From Cephalotus follicularis (taxonomy: Eukaryota; Streptophyta; Magnoliopsida; Oxalidales; Cephalotaceae): a DNA stretch of 64,000 bases. The first letter of the stretch is position 1. Every line of letters begins with the position of its first letter. The DNA lies in contig BDDD01001678.1 of the NCBI GenBank assembly GCA_001972305.1, positions 1-64,000 of the forward strand. The letters run 5' to 3'. The notes below the pieces were generated by a model. The model saw nothing but the letters and a program-made list of their open reading frames with translations, ran no database searches and was not told the origin of the DNA. The position numbers and the translations under genes are program-made. Positions 23,310-35,165 of this stretch are shown piece by piece.

Positions 23310-23580
23310 GCTGTCAAACCGTCGACGCTTGAACTATAGGTGTCGACGCTTTGCCCGCGCTAACCGTGGACTATTGCATGTAATGGTTGATGCTTAGGCA
23401 TTAACCATCGACGCTTTCAGTTAAAGCATTGACGCTTTATGTTTTACAAAATGGTTGATGCTTAGTGCACTTATCGACGCTTAAGGCAAACGCCTTAACC
23501 GTTGACGCCTAGCACTGAATCGACGATGCTTAGGGGTTAACTATCGACGCTTTGGGTGAATCGGTCGATGCTTAGCACCC
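23310..23580. repeat. GTCGAC palindrome cluster in solo LTR A
   Basis: Repeated ACCGTCGACGCTT, GGTGTCGACGCTT, ACCATCGACGCTT and GGTCGATGCTTAG motifs. It lies between LTR segments that in A1, A2 and A3 flank the GAGGTCTG array. Confidence 0.85.
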
Positions 23581-24074
23581 TGTTTCAACTGAACAGCATT
23601 ATTTTCAACTATTTTCCAATCCCAAATAGTTTTCCCTTCAATTGGATTCCATAGGAAGCCTCCCTAAGGCCTTATAGCCTAATAAAATCCTCCTTTAAAA
23701 CCTTTGATTTTCAAATCAACTTTCAAGATGGAATTTTAAAGAAAATCAAACAAAAGGGTTTTATACAAATGGTTTTCAAAAATTGTTAGGATAGCTCAAT
23801 TGGGACATCTGGATGTGGATATCCTAGTTGGACTTCCTCTCCATTGTTTTCAAACTCCGATAGGGACCAACAAATGGAAAATGGATTTGGAAATGGTTAT
23901 GAAAAAAATTGTCATGGAAATATGGTTGCGGAAAATGGTTTTTAAATGGTTTTGATAGATAGATCCTATGTGGTCCCTTATGCTTAGGTCCCTATCTTTT
24001 AAATGGAAATATGGTTATGGGCTATGGGTATGGTATGACTATGATTGATGGATTGTTATGGTTGAGACATTTCA

Positions 24075-26580
24075 TGTAATACCCCGTACTTGTTTTCGAG
24101 GATTATAAATTAAGGCCTTGTTTGGCATATGGAAAGGACTTAAATGGGAATTGTGGTAAGTTATTTTAAACATGTGGACATGATTACTTTGGATTATTAT
24201 ATGATATATGGATTAGCTTCTTGGAGAAGCTTTGTGTTTTTCCCAAGGTGATGATGATAAGATGGGAGTTGGTAAGTGGGCTGGTAGTGCCTTCTTGGTT
24301 AGTGGAGTTTGGCTTTGAGAGAGAGAAGTTAGAGAAAGCTGGTTTCTTCTTCTTCTTCTTTCCCCTTCTTCTGTGAGCGTTTTGGGTTGCCCTCTTTTGC
24401 TTTTGAGCTGTGAATGTGAGCTCTCCTCTTCCCTGGTTTGTATTGTGTGGCGGCACGTTGTGCTGGAGCCGAGGAGGAGCATGATAGCCTGGTTTGGGTG
24501 GTTGTGTTTTCTATGCATGCATGTGTTATGTCTTCTTCTCGATCTAATATGTGTTAGCTTGCAGACAAGGAACCTGTTGCTGTGACAAAGCATCTTGGGG
24601 TTGGTCGACGGTAGCTTGAGGCGATTTGTGAGTGGGACATTCTCCTCTTTCTTTTACTTGATATTTCGTGTGCCTGTTGTTATCCTCTGGTTGAACATTT
24701 TCTGTGGGATTTGGATCCCTGTTACCTTTGTTTATGTTGTAATCCTATTCTTGGCAGAGCTTGAGAGCTTGTATGGTTCTTGGGTTGAATGTATGTGTTC
24801 CTCTGACGATTGTTGTTTGCGTCAAATGATCTCTTTCCTTATTCTTGGTTCCTCTGATATGTGGGATGCACTGGGATGTGCGGACGGGATGCATGGGTTA
24901 CGGTCGGTGGTAAAGGGTACGTCCGAGGATCAACTCTCCTTAGTATTCTCATTGTCTATGATGGGATGCTATATGGGAACTGCCCTCGGGTTCCAGACCT
25001 GGATCTACGGTGTACTATTGTCTATGATGGTGTGCTAAGTGTGAGTGCAGGGGAGTCCTCCGTTCCTTCCCATTTGGCCGGGATTAGCAAGCTGTGGCTC
25101 GGATAGATACTAGCGAGCTGTGGCTCGGATAGATACTAGCGAAGGAGGTCCGGATATATTCTAGCGGGTAAGGCCTGGATAGGTGGTGTGTGTTTTTTGC
25201 CTGGTATGGTGGCAGACCACGGATATGTGGTGGATATGTGATATTCTAACGAGTTGTGGCTCGGATAGATACTAGCGGATGAGGTCAGGATAGATGTTAG
25301 CGGGCTGTGGCCTGGATAGATGTGTGTGTTTTGCCTGGTATGGCGGCTGACCACGGGATATTGTGGTGTTGTTCCTTTTCTCTTGTTTATCTTGGGCACG
25401 GTTGTTTTACTTGTGATGTTATCTTTTGTTGGAATCCTCCACTTATTGATGTTTGACTCTATTTTCCTTTGGCAGACTCCGAGGAGTAGAGCCTTGTGAT
25501 GTTGTTGAGTTTGTGTTCCTTTTGTTTACCTCTGAATTGTTCTGTTTTGCCCAGTGGGGCTTGGTTATATATTTTTCCTTGTGCGTCCAGTGGTTGTGGA
25601 TGCTCTGGAGAATGCTTGTTCTTTCTCACTAGTCATTTGGACAAATCCCCTCCCAGTTGTTTTATAGAGGAAGCTGTTGTGGCTGCCTGGGAAGTCTTGT
25701 GGGTTGACAAGGTAGTCTGTCGGGGATGAGCAGAGCTGCTGGCTTCACGGGCTCGTCCTTGCGTGCATTCATGGGCCATATGGGTTTTATTACTTTTGTT
25801 GTATGGTCCCTTCCCTGGGGAGGAAATGATATTATTTTGTATGGGTCCCTGGATTTTGGACAGGGGATGATATTTTGTGAGCATGATATATATTATTTTG
25901 AATGATGATAAAATGCATTCTTGAGATGATTTATTGTGTTTAAATGAAGAGATTTCATGTTTTTACTTGAAACGTTATGTTACGATCTTCTGATTATTTA
26001 CCATGAAGGTTACCCGAGGTCGGGCAGGTCGGGGGATCTCCCCGAGACGGGGGTCAACCTGTGGGGCTTGTGTCCCGACCTTAGGGTTGTTAAGGCTGGG
26101 TTGGTTTATGTTGTGGTCTGGCACTTGTCGTCGGGCTCTGTCTGAGGAGAACATGTTGTCCAAGGAGACGTCCGAGGAGAATGTGTTGTCCAAGGAGGAC
26201 ATTCCTGGGGACGCATGTCTTAGGATGGAGGTGCAGGCCTGGCTTGTGTTTGTCATGTTGTGCTGTGTGGTATTGGCATCCCCTACCCGGGACCCCTGGC
26301 AAGACGTAATGTTACATTCTCTATCCTGGCTCCCTCCTCTGGCATGTTCCTTTAGTGGAACGGTACGTTTCGGCAGTGGTTGTGGTGCGTGTTTCCTTTA
26401 GTTAAACGGTAGTTTTTGAAATGGTTTTATGTATGGGTTATTTACAGTTATGCCATTTTCTATTTTATTTCTTCCCTGCCATGTGTTATGGCGTTGTTTT
26501 GGCTTAGAGGAGATGGGAAATTCCTCCTTCCTACCGGATGATTCGTTTGAGGTGGCTATCCTGAGGGACGGGTCGTCACA
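24075..26580 (+). mobile_element. 5' LTR of the gag-only element
   Basis: It runs from TGTAATACCCCG to GACGGGTCGTCACA and is followed by the primer site. It holds 26-base tandem repeats near 25085-25150 with related GGATAGAT motifs to 25330. Confidence 0.9.
25075..25335 (+). repeat. AGCGAGCTGTGGCTCGGATAG tandem repeats, LTR copy 1
   Basis: Two close 26-base units, then degenerate units with GATAGAT and CTAGCGG. The 3' LTR has four close units at the same place, one reason for its greater length. Confidence 0.8.
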
Positions 26581-26581
26581 G

Positions 26582-26592
26582 TTGGTATCAGA
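26582..26592 (+). promoter_or_regulatory. Primer binding site of the gag-only element
   Basis: TTGGTATCAGA starts one base after the 5' LTR end, matching the initiator-Met tRNA site used by chromoviruses. Confidence 0.8.
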
Positions 26593-26739
26593 CAGACCGG
26601 TTTGTGGTTCTAGTGCATGTTTTTCCTTCTTGTTGTGTGTTGATGCTTTCTGGGGTTTTACATGTTGGGTTTTGTATTTCATGCATGGCATACATATAGA
26701 ACGTGTTGTTATGGTGGTTTCTTGCCTTGTGTGTGAAGG

Positions 26740-28145
26740 ATGATGCGTCGTAGTGGCACCAGAGGTCGTGGCCGGATTGGGGGCAGAGCAACCTCCAGGC
26801 CAGCTGGGGATCGGGAACCACAGAATGTTCAGCTGGACGTGGAGGCAAATCCTGGAGTTGAGGCCAGGGAAAGCAGGCCGGCAGAGGTCGAGGATCATGT
26901 TGGGCAGTCTGCTGCTCAAGTACCTCATCCGGTTGTTGCGGGAAGTCAGTCTGAGCTGTTACAGGCTTTTACCGTTTGGGCTCAAATAGTTGGGGTAGCC
27001 AGACCTCAATCCTTGCCACTTGAGCGTATGCAGCGCCTTGGAGCGGTTGCTTTTTGAAGGATCCCGCTGATGCAGAGACTTGGTTAAACTGTATGGAGCA
27101 GATATTCGAAAGGATTGATATATCCGTGGACTAGCAGGTGGGCAATGCGTCCTTTTTGTTGGAGCAAGGAGCCTTGCATTGGTGGGAAGCTTTGAGTGCT
27201 AGGTTTGAGGATCCTCAGGAGATCACCTGGGCTTTGTTCAAGAAGGAATTCCGTCAGTATTTTCTTCCTCGTACCTATGTCCAGGAGAGGATGAGGGAAT
27301 TCTTGTGTTTGTATCAGAGTTCTATGTCGGTGGCACAGTATGAGCATAAGTTTTTGGAGTTGTCTCATTTTGCTCCTGCCTTGGTGGCTGACCAGGAGGA
27401 GAGATGCCAAAGGTTTATGGACGGCTTAAGGCCGGAGATACGACATTCTGTAGCAACAATTGAGTGGAAAGTTTTTGGTAGTCTGGTGGACTCGGCCATG
27501 AGGGTCGAGCTAAGCATAAATGAGCAGAGGAGCAGATAGGACCGAGGACAGAAACGGTTTGCTTTGAATCTTGAAGTGGAGCAGAGTTCCTCCAAGAATC
27601 AGAGGATGAGGGGACCTTCGTCTGCCAGTGGACCAGTTGGTAGAGGTAGTTGGGGAGGATCACCCCAGCAGCGGACTCAGGCTCCGGTCCCTAGCTTTTC
27701 TCATGGAACTCCTGAGATGAAGAGTGCAGCGACTTTTTCCTCACCCTCACGCTGTCAACAGTGTGGCTGACACGATGTTGGTGAGTGTGGAGTGGAGACA
27801 TGTTCTTGTTACCAATGTGGTCAGACCGGGCATTTGAGGAATCGATGTCCGTTGAGGTTGCAGGGTGCAACTGGGACACAAGGATTTGCATCCTCGGATG
27901 TACAGTCAACGGCCAGAGAACCAACGCAAAGGACCAATCGGTTGGGAGCACCGGGTAGTGGAGTGGCTGCTCGGCAAGCCTCTAGTTCGGGAGCTGGTAG
28001 CAGTAGACCACCTGGAAAACCTATGGCCACTGCAAGGGTGTACAATTTGAAGATGGGTACAGGCCTTACCACTCCTGCTGAGGATGAAGGTAAGTTTGTT
28101 TCCTCGGATCATGTTTTTGTCATAAGTGTTCCACCTGTGTTTTAA
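26740..28145 (+). mobile_element. Gag region of the gag-only element
   Basis: The N-terminal part is rich in Arg, Gly and acidic residues (about 26740-27057). The centre (about 27138-27539) is a typical retrotransposon gag core with GALHWWEALSARF, FKKEFRQYFLP and FMDGLRPEIRHSVA. A Ser/Pro-rich linker leads to a CCHC knuckle, CYQCGQTGHLRNRCP, near 27805-27850. Beyond the knuckle the tail (ARVYNLKMGTG...VPPVF) leads directly to the polypurine tract, with no protease or polymerase sequence. Gag would form the particle in which the RNA travels; enzymes would have to come from a related chromovirus. It is broken in a few places. Confidence 0.85.
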
Positions 28146-28167
28146 ATTTTGGGGACAAAATTTCTAA

Positions 28168-28178
28168 GGTGGGGAGGA
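28168..28178 (+). promoter_or_regulatory. Polypurine tract of the gag-only element
   Basis: GGTGGGGAGGA ends directly before the 3' LTR start at 28179. Confidence 0.85.
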
Positions 28179-29194
28179 TGTAATACCCCGTACCTGTTTT
28201 AGAGGATTATAAATTAAGGCCTTGTTTGGCATATGGAAAGGACTTAAGTGGGAATTGTGGTAAGTTATTTTAAACATGTGGACATGATTACTTTGGATTA
28301 TTATATGATATATGGATTAGCTTCTTAGAGAAGCTTTGTGTTTTTCCCAAGGTGATGATGATAAGATGGGAGTTGGTAAGTGGGCTGGCAATGCCTTATT
28401 GGTTAGTGGAGTTCAGCTTTGAGAGAGAGAAGTGAGAAAGAGCTGGTTTCATCTTCTTCTTCTTCTTTCCCCTTCTTCTGTGAGCGTTTTGGGTTGCCCT
28501 CTTTTGCTTTTGATCTGTGAAGGTGAGCTCTCCTCTTCCCTGGTTTGTGTTGTGTGGTGGCACATTGTGCTAGAGCCGAGGCAGAGGATGATATCCTGGT
28601 TTGGCTGGTTGTGTTTTCTGTTCATGCATGTGTTATGTCTTCTTCTTGATCTAATATGTGTTAGCTTGCAGACAAGGAACCTGTTGCTGTGACAGAGCAT
28701 CTTGGGGTTGGTCGACGGTAGCTTGAGGCGATTTATGAGTGGGACATTCTCCTCTTTCTTTTACTTGATATTTCATGTGCCTGTTGTTATCCTCTGGTTG
28801 AACTTTTTCTGTGGGATTTGGATCCTTGTTACCCTTATTTATGTTGTAATCCTATTCTTGGCAGAGCTTCAGAGCTCGTATGGTTCTTGGGTTGAATGTA
28901 TGTTGATCCTCTGACGATTGTTGTTTGCGTCAAACGATCTCCTTCCTTATTCTTGGTTCCTCTGATATGTGGGATACACTGGGATGTGCGGACGGGATGC
29001 ATGGGTTACGGTCGGTGGTAAATGCTACGTCCGAGGATGAACTCTCCTTAGTATTCTCATTGTCTATGATGGGATGCTATGTGGGAAATGCCCCCGGGTT
29101 CCAGACCTGGATCTGCGGTGTACTATTGTCTATGATGGTATGCTGAGTGTGAGTGCAGGGGAGTCCTCTGTTCCTTCCCATTTGGCCGGGGTTA

Positions 29195-29310
29195 GCGAGC
29201 TGTGGCTTGGATAGATACTAGCGAGCCGTGGCTCGGATAGATACTAGCGAGCCGTGGCTCGGATAGATACTAGCGAGCCGTGGCTCGGATAGATACTAGC
29301 AGACGAGGTC
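29195..29310 (+). repeat. 26-base tandem repeats, LTR copy 2
   Basis: Four near-identical units of AGCGAGCCGTGGCTCGGATA plus ATAC/T; the 5' LTR has two. Confidence 0.9.
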
Positions 29311-29789
29311 CAGATAGATTCTAGCGGGCAAGGCCTGGATAGGTAGTGTGTGTGTTTGGCCTGGTATGGCGGCAGACCACGGATATGTGGTGGATATGTG
29401 ATGTTCTAGAGAGCTATGGCAAAGATGGATACTAGCGGACGAGGTCCGGATAGATGTTAGCGGGTTGTGGCCTGGATAGATCTGTGTATTTTGCCTGGTA
29501 TGGCGGCTGACCATGACATATTGTGGTGTTGTTCCTCTTGTCTTGTTTATCTTGGGCACAATTGTTTTACTTGTGATGTTATCTTTTGTTGGAATCCTCC
29601 GCTTATTGATGTTTGACTCTCTTTTCCTTTGGCAGACTCCAAGTAGTGGAGCCCTGTGATATTGCTGAGTTTGTGTTCCTTTTGTTTACCTCTGACTTGT
29701 TCTGTTTTGCCCAGTGGGGCTTGGTTATATATTTTTCCTTGTGCGTCCAGTGGTTGTGGATGCTCTGGAGAATGCTTGTTCTTGCTCAC

Positions 29790-29804
29790 TAGTCATTTTG
29801 ACTA
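29790..29804. other. Conserved LTR hairpin, gag-only element form
   Basis: Stem TAGTC/GACTA with a 5-base loop; the copy in the 5' LTR at about 25632-25646 has a weakened right arm. Confidence 0.5.
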
Positions 29805-30294
29805 ATCCCCTCCCAGTTGTTTTGCAGAGGAAGCTGTTGTGGCTGCCAGGGTAGTCTTGTGGGTCGACAAGGTAGTCTGCGGGGGATGAGCAGAGCTGCC
29901 AGCTTCACGGGCTCGTCCTTGCGTGCATTCATGGGGAATATGGGTTATATTACTTTTGTTGTATGGTCCCTGGCCTGGGGAGGAAATGATATTCTTTTGT
30001 ATGGGTCCCTGGCTTTTGGACAGGGGATGATATTTTGTGAACATGATATATATTATTTTGAATGATGATATAATGCATTCTTGAGATGATATATTGTATT
30101 TAAATGAAGAGATTTCGTGTTTTTACTTGAAACGTTATGTTACGATCTTCTGCCTTTTTACCGTGAAAGTTACCAGAGGTCGGGTAGGTCGGGGGATCTC
30201 CCCAGGGAGGGGGTCAACCTGTGGGGCTCGTGTCTCGACCTCAGGGTTGTTAAGGCTGAGTTGGTTTATGTTGTGGTCTGGCACTTGTCGTCAG

Positions 30295-30440
30295 GCTCTG
30301 TCCGAGGAGAACATGTTGTCCGAGGAGTTGTCCGAGGAGAACGTGTTGTCCAGGGAGGACATGCCCGGGGAGGCCATGCTCGAGGAGTTCATGCCCAGGG
30401 AGGACATGCCCGTGGAGGACATGCCCGGGGAGGCATGTCT
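30295..30440 (+). repeat. GAGGACATGCCCG-type repeats, LTR copy 2
   Basis: Units of 15-18 bases around GAGGA-ATG-CC and GTCCGAGGAGAA. The 5' LTR has fewer units at 26140-26220. Confidence 0.8.
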
Positions 30441-31356
30441 TAGGATGGAGGTGCAGGCCTGGCTTGTATTTGTCATGTTGTGCTTAGTGGTGTTGGCATC
30501 CCCTGCCTGGGACCCCTGGCAAGAAGTAATGTTACGTTCTCTGCCCTGGCTCCCTCCCCTGGCATGCTCCTTTAGTGGAACGTTGCGTTTGGGCAGTGGT
30601 TGTGGTGCGTGTTTCCTTTAGTTGAACGGTGAGTTTTGGAAATGGTTTTTTGTATGGGTTATTTACACTTATGCCATTTTATGTTTTATTTCTTCCATGC
30701 CATGTGTTGTGGCGTTGTTTTGGCTTAGAGGAGATGGGAAATTCCTCCTTCCTGCCGGGCGATTCGTTCGATGTGGCTATCCTGAGGGATGGGTCGTCAC
30801 ATTTCAGGATAACCCATTCATAATCTTCATTTCCGTCGTGAAGGATTATGGATGTATGCCACATATTATGGTTATGGAATCCTACCTTTTTGGGTGACTT
30901 GAGCAATCACTGCATTGTTGATGGATATGGTACGGTATGCTTACAGACATGTCTTAGCTCCCAGATATCTCTATTATGGTATGGGCAAGTACCCTCGGGA
31001 CTAGCATTATGGTATGGTATGGATTATGTGGTCGGTGTTATCCTACGCTCCATATGGCTATGGCACGGAGAGTGTATAGACGATGGAGGTACTATCTCGG
31101 GCCAGAGAGGCAGAGAAGTACTTGAACTTATGGATTGATTGTCCCCATGGATGGTTATGGATTGTTTTATGGAGTGTCTGCAGGCCTATGGCATTTAATG
31201 TTTTTAGGACTAGCTAAGTATACCACCGCTTAGGGACGGTTGGCATACCAAAGCTGTCCACAATTGGCATTTATGCATGTAACATGTCATGCATATATAT
31301 CTGATATATCTGTTGCATGCATAGCATATAGTGTAGCCTACACAACAATGGGTTGC

Positions 31357-31379
31357 TGACCCATTCTCATAATGGGTCA
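31357..31379. other. Hairpin near the 3' end of LTR A
   Basis: Stem TGACCCATT/AATGGGTCA with a 5-base loop. Related stems are in LTR G at 35392-35415 and, reverse complemented, in the other family A LTRs near 13537-13556 and 35950-35970. Confidence 0.65.
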
Positions 31380-31746
31380 TGTTCAGGTCCAGGCATAGGT
31401 GGTGCACCGCAGTGAAGCAGCTCGTGACGGGCCGGGCTTTCCGACAGATCTTGGTCAGTGGTTTGGATTTCGTTTTCTACTTTGTGTATAAGACTGGATG
31501 TATAAGAGACATTTGTATTTCATCTTTTGACCTGCCGGCTCGTGGCAGCGCTTAAGATGTGTATGTTGATGTTATGGATATGGTTGAGCTTGTCTTTGAA
31601 TATTGATGTTATCTTCCGCATGCATATGGTATTTAAAGTTTTAAAATTGTAGCATGTTTTGGAGTATGATATGTATCGATTGAATGGATGGTATATCACG
31701 TGTCGGACCTTGGGGGTTTCCCCGCGGTTCGGGGCTTGACAGAAGA

Positions 31747-32965
31747 TGTCCTCTTTTGCTCCCTCTGCCGGGAGCTATGTCCTCTACCCTCTGCTGTGAC
31801 CCTCTGAACTCTCATCTCTGACCAGAAAAACTGGGTGGACTGCCGACACTCTAAGGTGAGCCACCCTGACCGAGACTGTTGTTTCCTGACCTCTGAGACT
31901 TATTACTACTCCCAGAACTCCTCCCTGACTGCCAACCTGAAGAAGCAAGTCTGCTACTACCAGTCTGAATCCTTAAATTACGTAGTTCTTCAGATACAGC
32001 CTCAATATCTCTGGCTCTGCTAGCCAACTCAAAGAAGGATCTCAACCTAAATGGTACTATCTTCTGTCTGATATCTGGTCTAAGCCCACCGAGACACTTC
32101 TTAGCCCTCCTTGCTTCCGTGCCAACCATATGAGGAGCTATCCTTTATAATTCAAAAAAATTAGCCTTGTACTGGGCTACAGTCACACTGCCCTGAGTTA
32201 GGCCAAGAAATTAGGCCTCCTTTCTGTCAACCTCAGCCCCAAGAAAATATTTTTCATTGAACTATGTTACAAACATATCCCAAGAATTTTCTATCCCATA
32301 TTCCTCTTAGGAGGACTCAACCATCCTCCACCAATGTTCTGCCCCACCCTGCAACATATAAGTGGCAAAATCAACTTTTTGAGAGTCAGAACATTCTAAG
32401 ACCCCAAAGATTTTCTCCATCTGCATCAACCATCTCTTAGAGGCCATAGCATCTGCATCTCCCATAAAAAATGGAGGATTTAGTTTCAAAAATCGAATCA
32501 AGGGATCCTCCCTGCATGCAGTACGACCAACTGGTCTCTCTACCGCCTTTGCACGTCTAATTGTCTAGCAGCTGTGACTTGACTAGATGATGCTACTTGT
32601 CGTTGCAAGAGTTCGTTCATTTGGGCCATAGTGGCCTGTATTTCCCGTAGAAAATCCCTTGGCTCTTCTTGAGCTGGTGCTACATATTTGGTTTCTTGTG
32701 CTACATTATCTTCTCCCTGTTCCTCAACACCCCTATTTGCTCTGGTCCGTCTAGTTGACTGTCTACCTCTTGCTCTTCTAGCAGTTCCTCCTTGGCGTCC
32801 TTCCATACCTACCTTGTATAAGAGAAGAAGGATCACATATCCAATTATCATGACCATAATTCCAAAACAAATGAAGAAACCAACAATCTTATCCCTATCA
32901 CTCAATTCCAATACCAACAATCTTATCCTTATCACTTAATTCCAATAAAAAGGATCATATCCTGG
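31747..32965 (-). mobile_element. Gag N-terminal and core region of element A2
   Basis: Read leftward from about 32820: a basic N-terminus (MEGRQGGTARRARGR), a gag core with FFMGDADAMASKRWLMQMEK and MLQGGAEHWWRM, then RRAKKCLGGLRPDIRQK and a Ser/Gly-rich linker. The region continues past the solo LTR to the zinc knuckle at 22430. This is the usual chromovirus gag. It is broken in several places. Confidence 0.8.
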
Positions 32966-32982
32966 CATAGCCAACATAACTT

Positions 32983-32995
32983 GGCTCTGATACCA
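32983..32995 (-). promoter_or_regulatory. Primer binding site of element A2
   Basis: Reverse complement of TGGTATCAGAGCC (initiator-Met type), seven bases from the LTR at 33003. Confidence 0.85.
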
Positions 32996-33593
32996 CATAA
33001 ACTGTCATGCCTCGAACCCCAATGAAGACCCCAGAGTCTGACACGTCGCAGGTCCATCCGTACAATCCATCCCATATATGACATCATACTGCAAATTTCG
33101 CTACAAATTTAAAAACTTTAATATACAATATACATGCGGAAGAAACTGTAAGAGCCCTAAATATTATAAAGTATTATTATTGGGCTTTGTAATTATTTTC
33201 CTTCCTATTGGGCTGGGCTAGGATTTTATGAAGCATTTATTTGGGCCTTAATGGAATATATTTTATGACATTGGGCTTAAGAAATTATTTTCTTCTCTTT
33301 GGGCCGGATCTAGACATGGCATGTAAATTTTGGGCTTTAGAGGAGAAAGTGTAAATCGGCCCAAAGGAGGGAGGTTGGCCCAAGGCATAAAATAGCCTGC
33401 ATTGGTTGAGAATGGCCTCAAGAATTCTGGAACTTTCCTCACATGTGTATAAAAAGTTGGTGGTGGCCTGCAGACATGCTTTTGGTCATTTTCTTGCACA
33501 CCATTTATCTAGAGAAATCGGTAGAATGGGAGAAATGGGAGAAGAGGACAAGATGGGTCCTATCAAAGTGAGTCCCATGTCCCCTGCACTCCC

Positions 33594-33605
33594 TTTATAT
33601 AAATA
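33594..33605 (+). promoter_or_regulatory. TATA box of solo LTR G
   Basis: TTTATATAAATA is a good plant TATA match, about 450 bases into the LTR; the leader continues towards a GTAGG-like donor near 33740. Confidence 0.55.
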
Positions 33606-33959
33606 CCCATTCCCTGGGAGCAAGGATTTGTGCAATGAAAGAGAAATTGGCAAAGCTAAAAGAGTGTAGCAGACCCCAGCTTCAAGGAAACCCAGAACTC
33701 AAGAGGAAAGTGGGCGATCTCCGTTTCCAACCACCTTCCAGGTAGGTTGCTCCATGTCCGAGTGCCTACCAGCTTGTGTGTGGTGGATGTTTGCTATGTG
33801 TAATTTATTCTTTGTATGTTGGTTATATTGATGTTTACTTAGTGTGTATTCCACTGCTTGATTGATGGTGTGTTAGGATTTTATTGTTTGTAATTATATT
33901 AGTAATGCAAAGGTTGAGCACGTCATCCCTGGTGCATTGCATTATACATCCCTGTACAT

Positions 33960-34570
33960 CTATGTTGCACAAAATAGTGCGCAACGCACAAAGGCATTAT
34001 TTGCAGAGACGTCGTAGCGAAGCTCGAAGCTTCCCTGTCCGAGCGTTCAAACATGGCTACATGCCGAGCCCCTCGCCGGCAAGCGCTGAGCTCCCCTCGT
34101 CGCCGGCGTACACTATGCATACGTCCAAGCATGCTCTAAACGCCTAAGCATTCATGCTTGACTTGCATTGAGCTCGACTATCAATGCAAAGGATTCCGAT
34201 GAACCAGGTATGCGCTTGGACAATGTGCCCGAGGTGCGGTGCTGAGCTCCCTTGTCATGCCCGAGCTCCACCGTCTTGCCCGAGCTCCCCTGCCATGCTG
34301 AGGTGCCATTGTTGAATGCCAAGGATGCCGTTCTATGGTGCCATACTGATGAGTCAGGTTGAGGTGCCACTGCTGAGTGCCCATGGTGCTAAGCCCCAAT
34401 GCCTAGCCCTTCCCTACAATGGCGCCCAAGGTGGAAAGGGTTGAGCATGCCAACCAGAGGTGCCAAGGATATGCACCAAGGCTGCCATGGTGATGCGCCA
34501 GAGGAGTTTTGGTGATGCACCGGAGATGCCGAAGGGGTGTGCCAGGGATGCTAAAGTGATGCCAAGCCCG
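33960..34570. repeat. Degenerate GAGCTCC and GATGCC repeats in LTR G
   Basis: GAGCTCCCCTCGTC-, GAGGTGCCATTG- and CCAAGGATGCCG-like motifs recur with drift over 600 GC-richer bases, in the LTR region where other families carry GTCGAC or GAGGTCTG arrays. Confidence 0.55.
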
Positions 34571-34919
34571 AAGTGCCTAGGTGCCATATGCTAGAGGTGA
34601 AGCGCCACCCTCTTTGTACGCCTCCTGAGTAAGTGATAGTGTGCCCAGTATGCATGCTTCCCTGGCATGCATAAAGACATGAAATGCAACCCTGGCATAC
34701 ACTCATATAGCAAGTTACTGCCCTGCATGCACCCACGAAGGATAAGGAAATTGTATAAGAATATGCATGCATTCCCGGGCAGGTAAATATGTCATGAATG
34801 GCCACTCTACATGCGCCATGCATGCGCTAGGACGTAGCCTTGTGCATGGGAAGGCACCATGCACTCTTTTATGCCCTGGTCAAGTCTAAGAAATGAAATA
34901 AGAATAGTAAAGGAAGTAT

Positions 34920-35165
34920 AATGTTGTTCCAGACAGGTGAGTCCAACTGGGGAGAATTCCGCCGGGCTGGTGAACCTAGGAGGTGAATTCCACGAGGCAG
35001 GTGATCCTCGGGTGAATCCGTCTAATGGTGAACCTAAAGGTGAATTTCGCCAGAGCTGGTGATCCAAAGGGTGAACCACCAGAGAAGGTGAGCAAATGGC
35101 GAATTCAGCTCGGCAGGTGAACCTGGAGGACAATTCTGCGGGCAGGTGAGCCCAAAGGTGAACCT
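34920..35165 (+). repeat. GGTGAATCC-type repeats in LTR G
   Basis: About ten degenerate units of 20-25 bases with GGTGAACC, GGTGATCC and GAATTCCG motifs. Confidence 0.75.

Larger units (their letters stand above)
24075..30801 (+). mobile_element. Gag-only LTR element (TR-GAG type) with perfect target duplication
   Basis: Two LTRs of about 2.5 and 2.6 kb enclose only about 1.6 kb of internal sequence, which encodes gag and nothing else. The target duplication TTTCA is at 24070-24074 and 30802-30806. A primer site and a polypurine tract stand in their canonical places. This matches the described TR-GAG class of non-autonomous elements (long terminal repeats, gag, no pol). By eye about a dozen differences separate the first 280 bases of the two LTRs, i.e. 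around 4 per cent, suggesting insertion roughly one to two million years ago if a commonly used grass rate applied. Gag is broken in a few places. Confidence 0.9.
28179..30801 (+). mobile_element. 3' LTR of the gag-only element
   Basis: It is collinear with the 5' LTR but about 117 bases longer, with extra units in two tandem arrays (29195-29310 and 30295-30440). The hairpin TAGTC/GACTA lies at 29790-29804. Confidence 0.9.
22594..31741 (+). mobile_element. Solo LTR of family A, plus strand, split by the gag-only element
   Basis: The LTR starts TGTAAGCCCTAG and ends GGTTCGGGGCTTGACA. Flanks are AAAGA at 22589-22593 and GAAGA at 31742-31746, one difference. Removing the nested element and one target copy leaves about 2.4 kb, similar to the other family A LTRs (2.66 kb for 33003-38240 without its insert). 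It lies in opposite orientation inside the gag of A2, the same family. A TATA-like TATATATA lies at 22789-22796. In place of the GAGGTCTG array it has a GTCGAC array. Confidence 0.85.

Noticed and set aside
24373-26401. Several hydrophobic open frames that look like membrane proteins
   Set aside because: They lie in an LTR, recur as partly open frames in the partner LTR, and come from T-rich composition and tandem repeats.
33884-34147. GC-richer open frame in solo LTR G as a possible captured gene
   Set aside because: It overlaps degenerate GAGCTCC and GATGCC repeats and has an equally open antisense frame.
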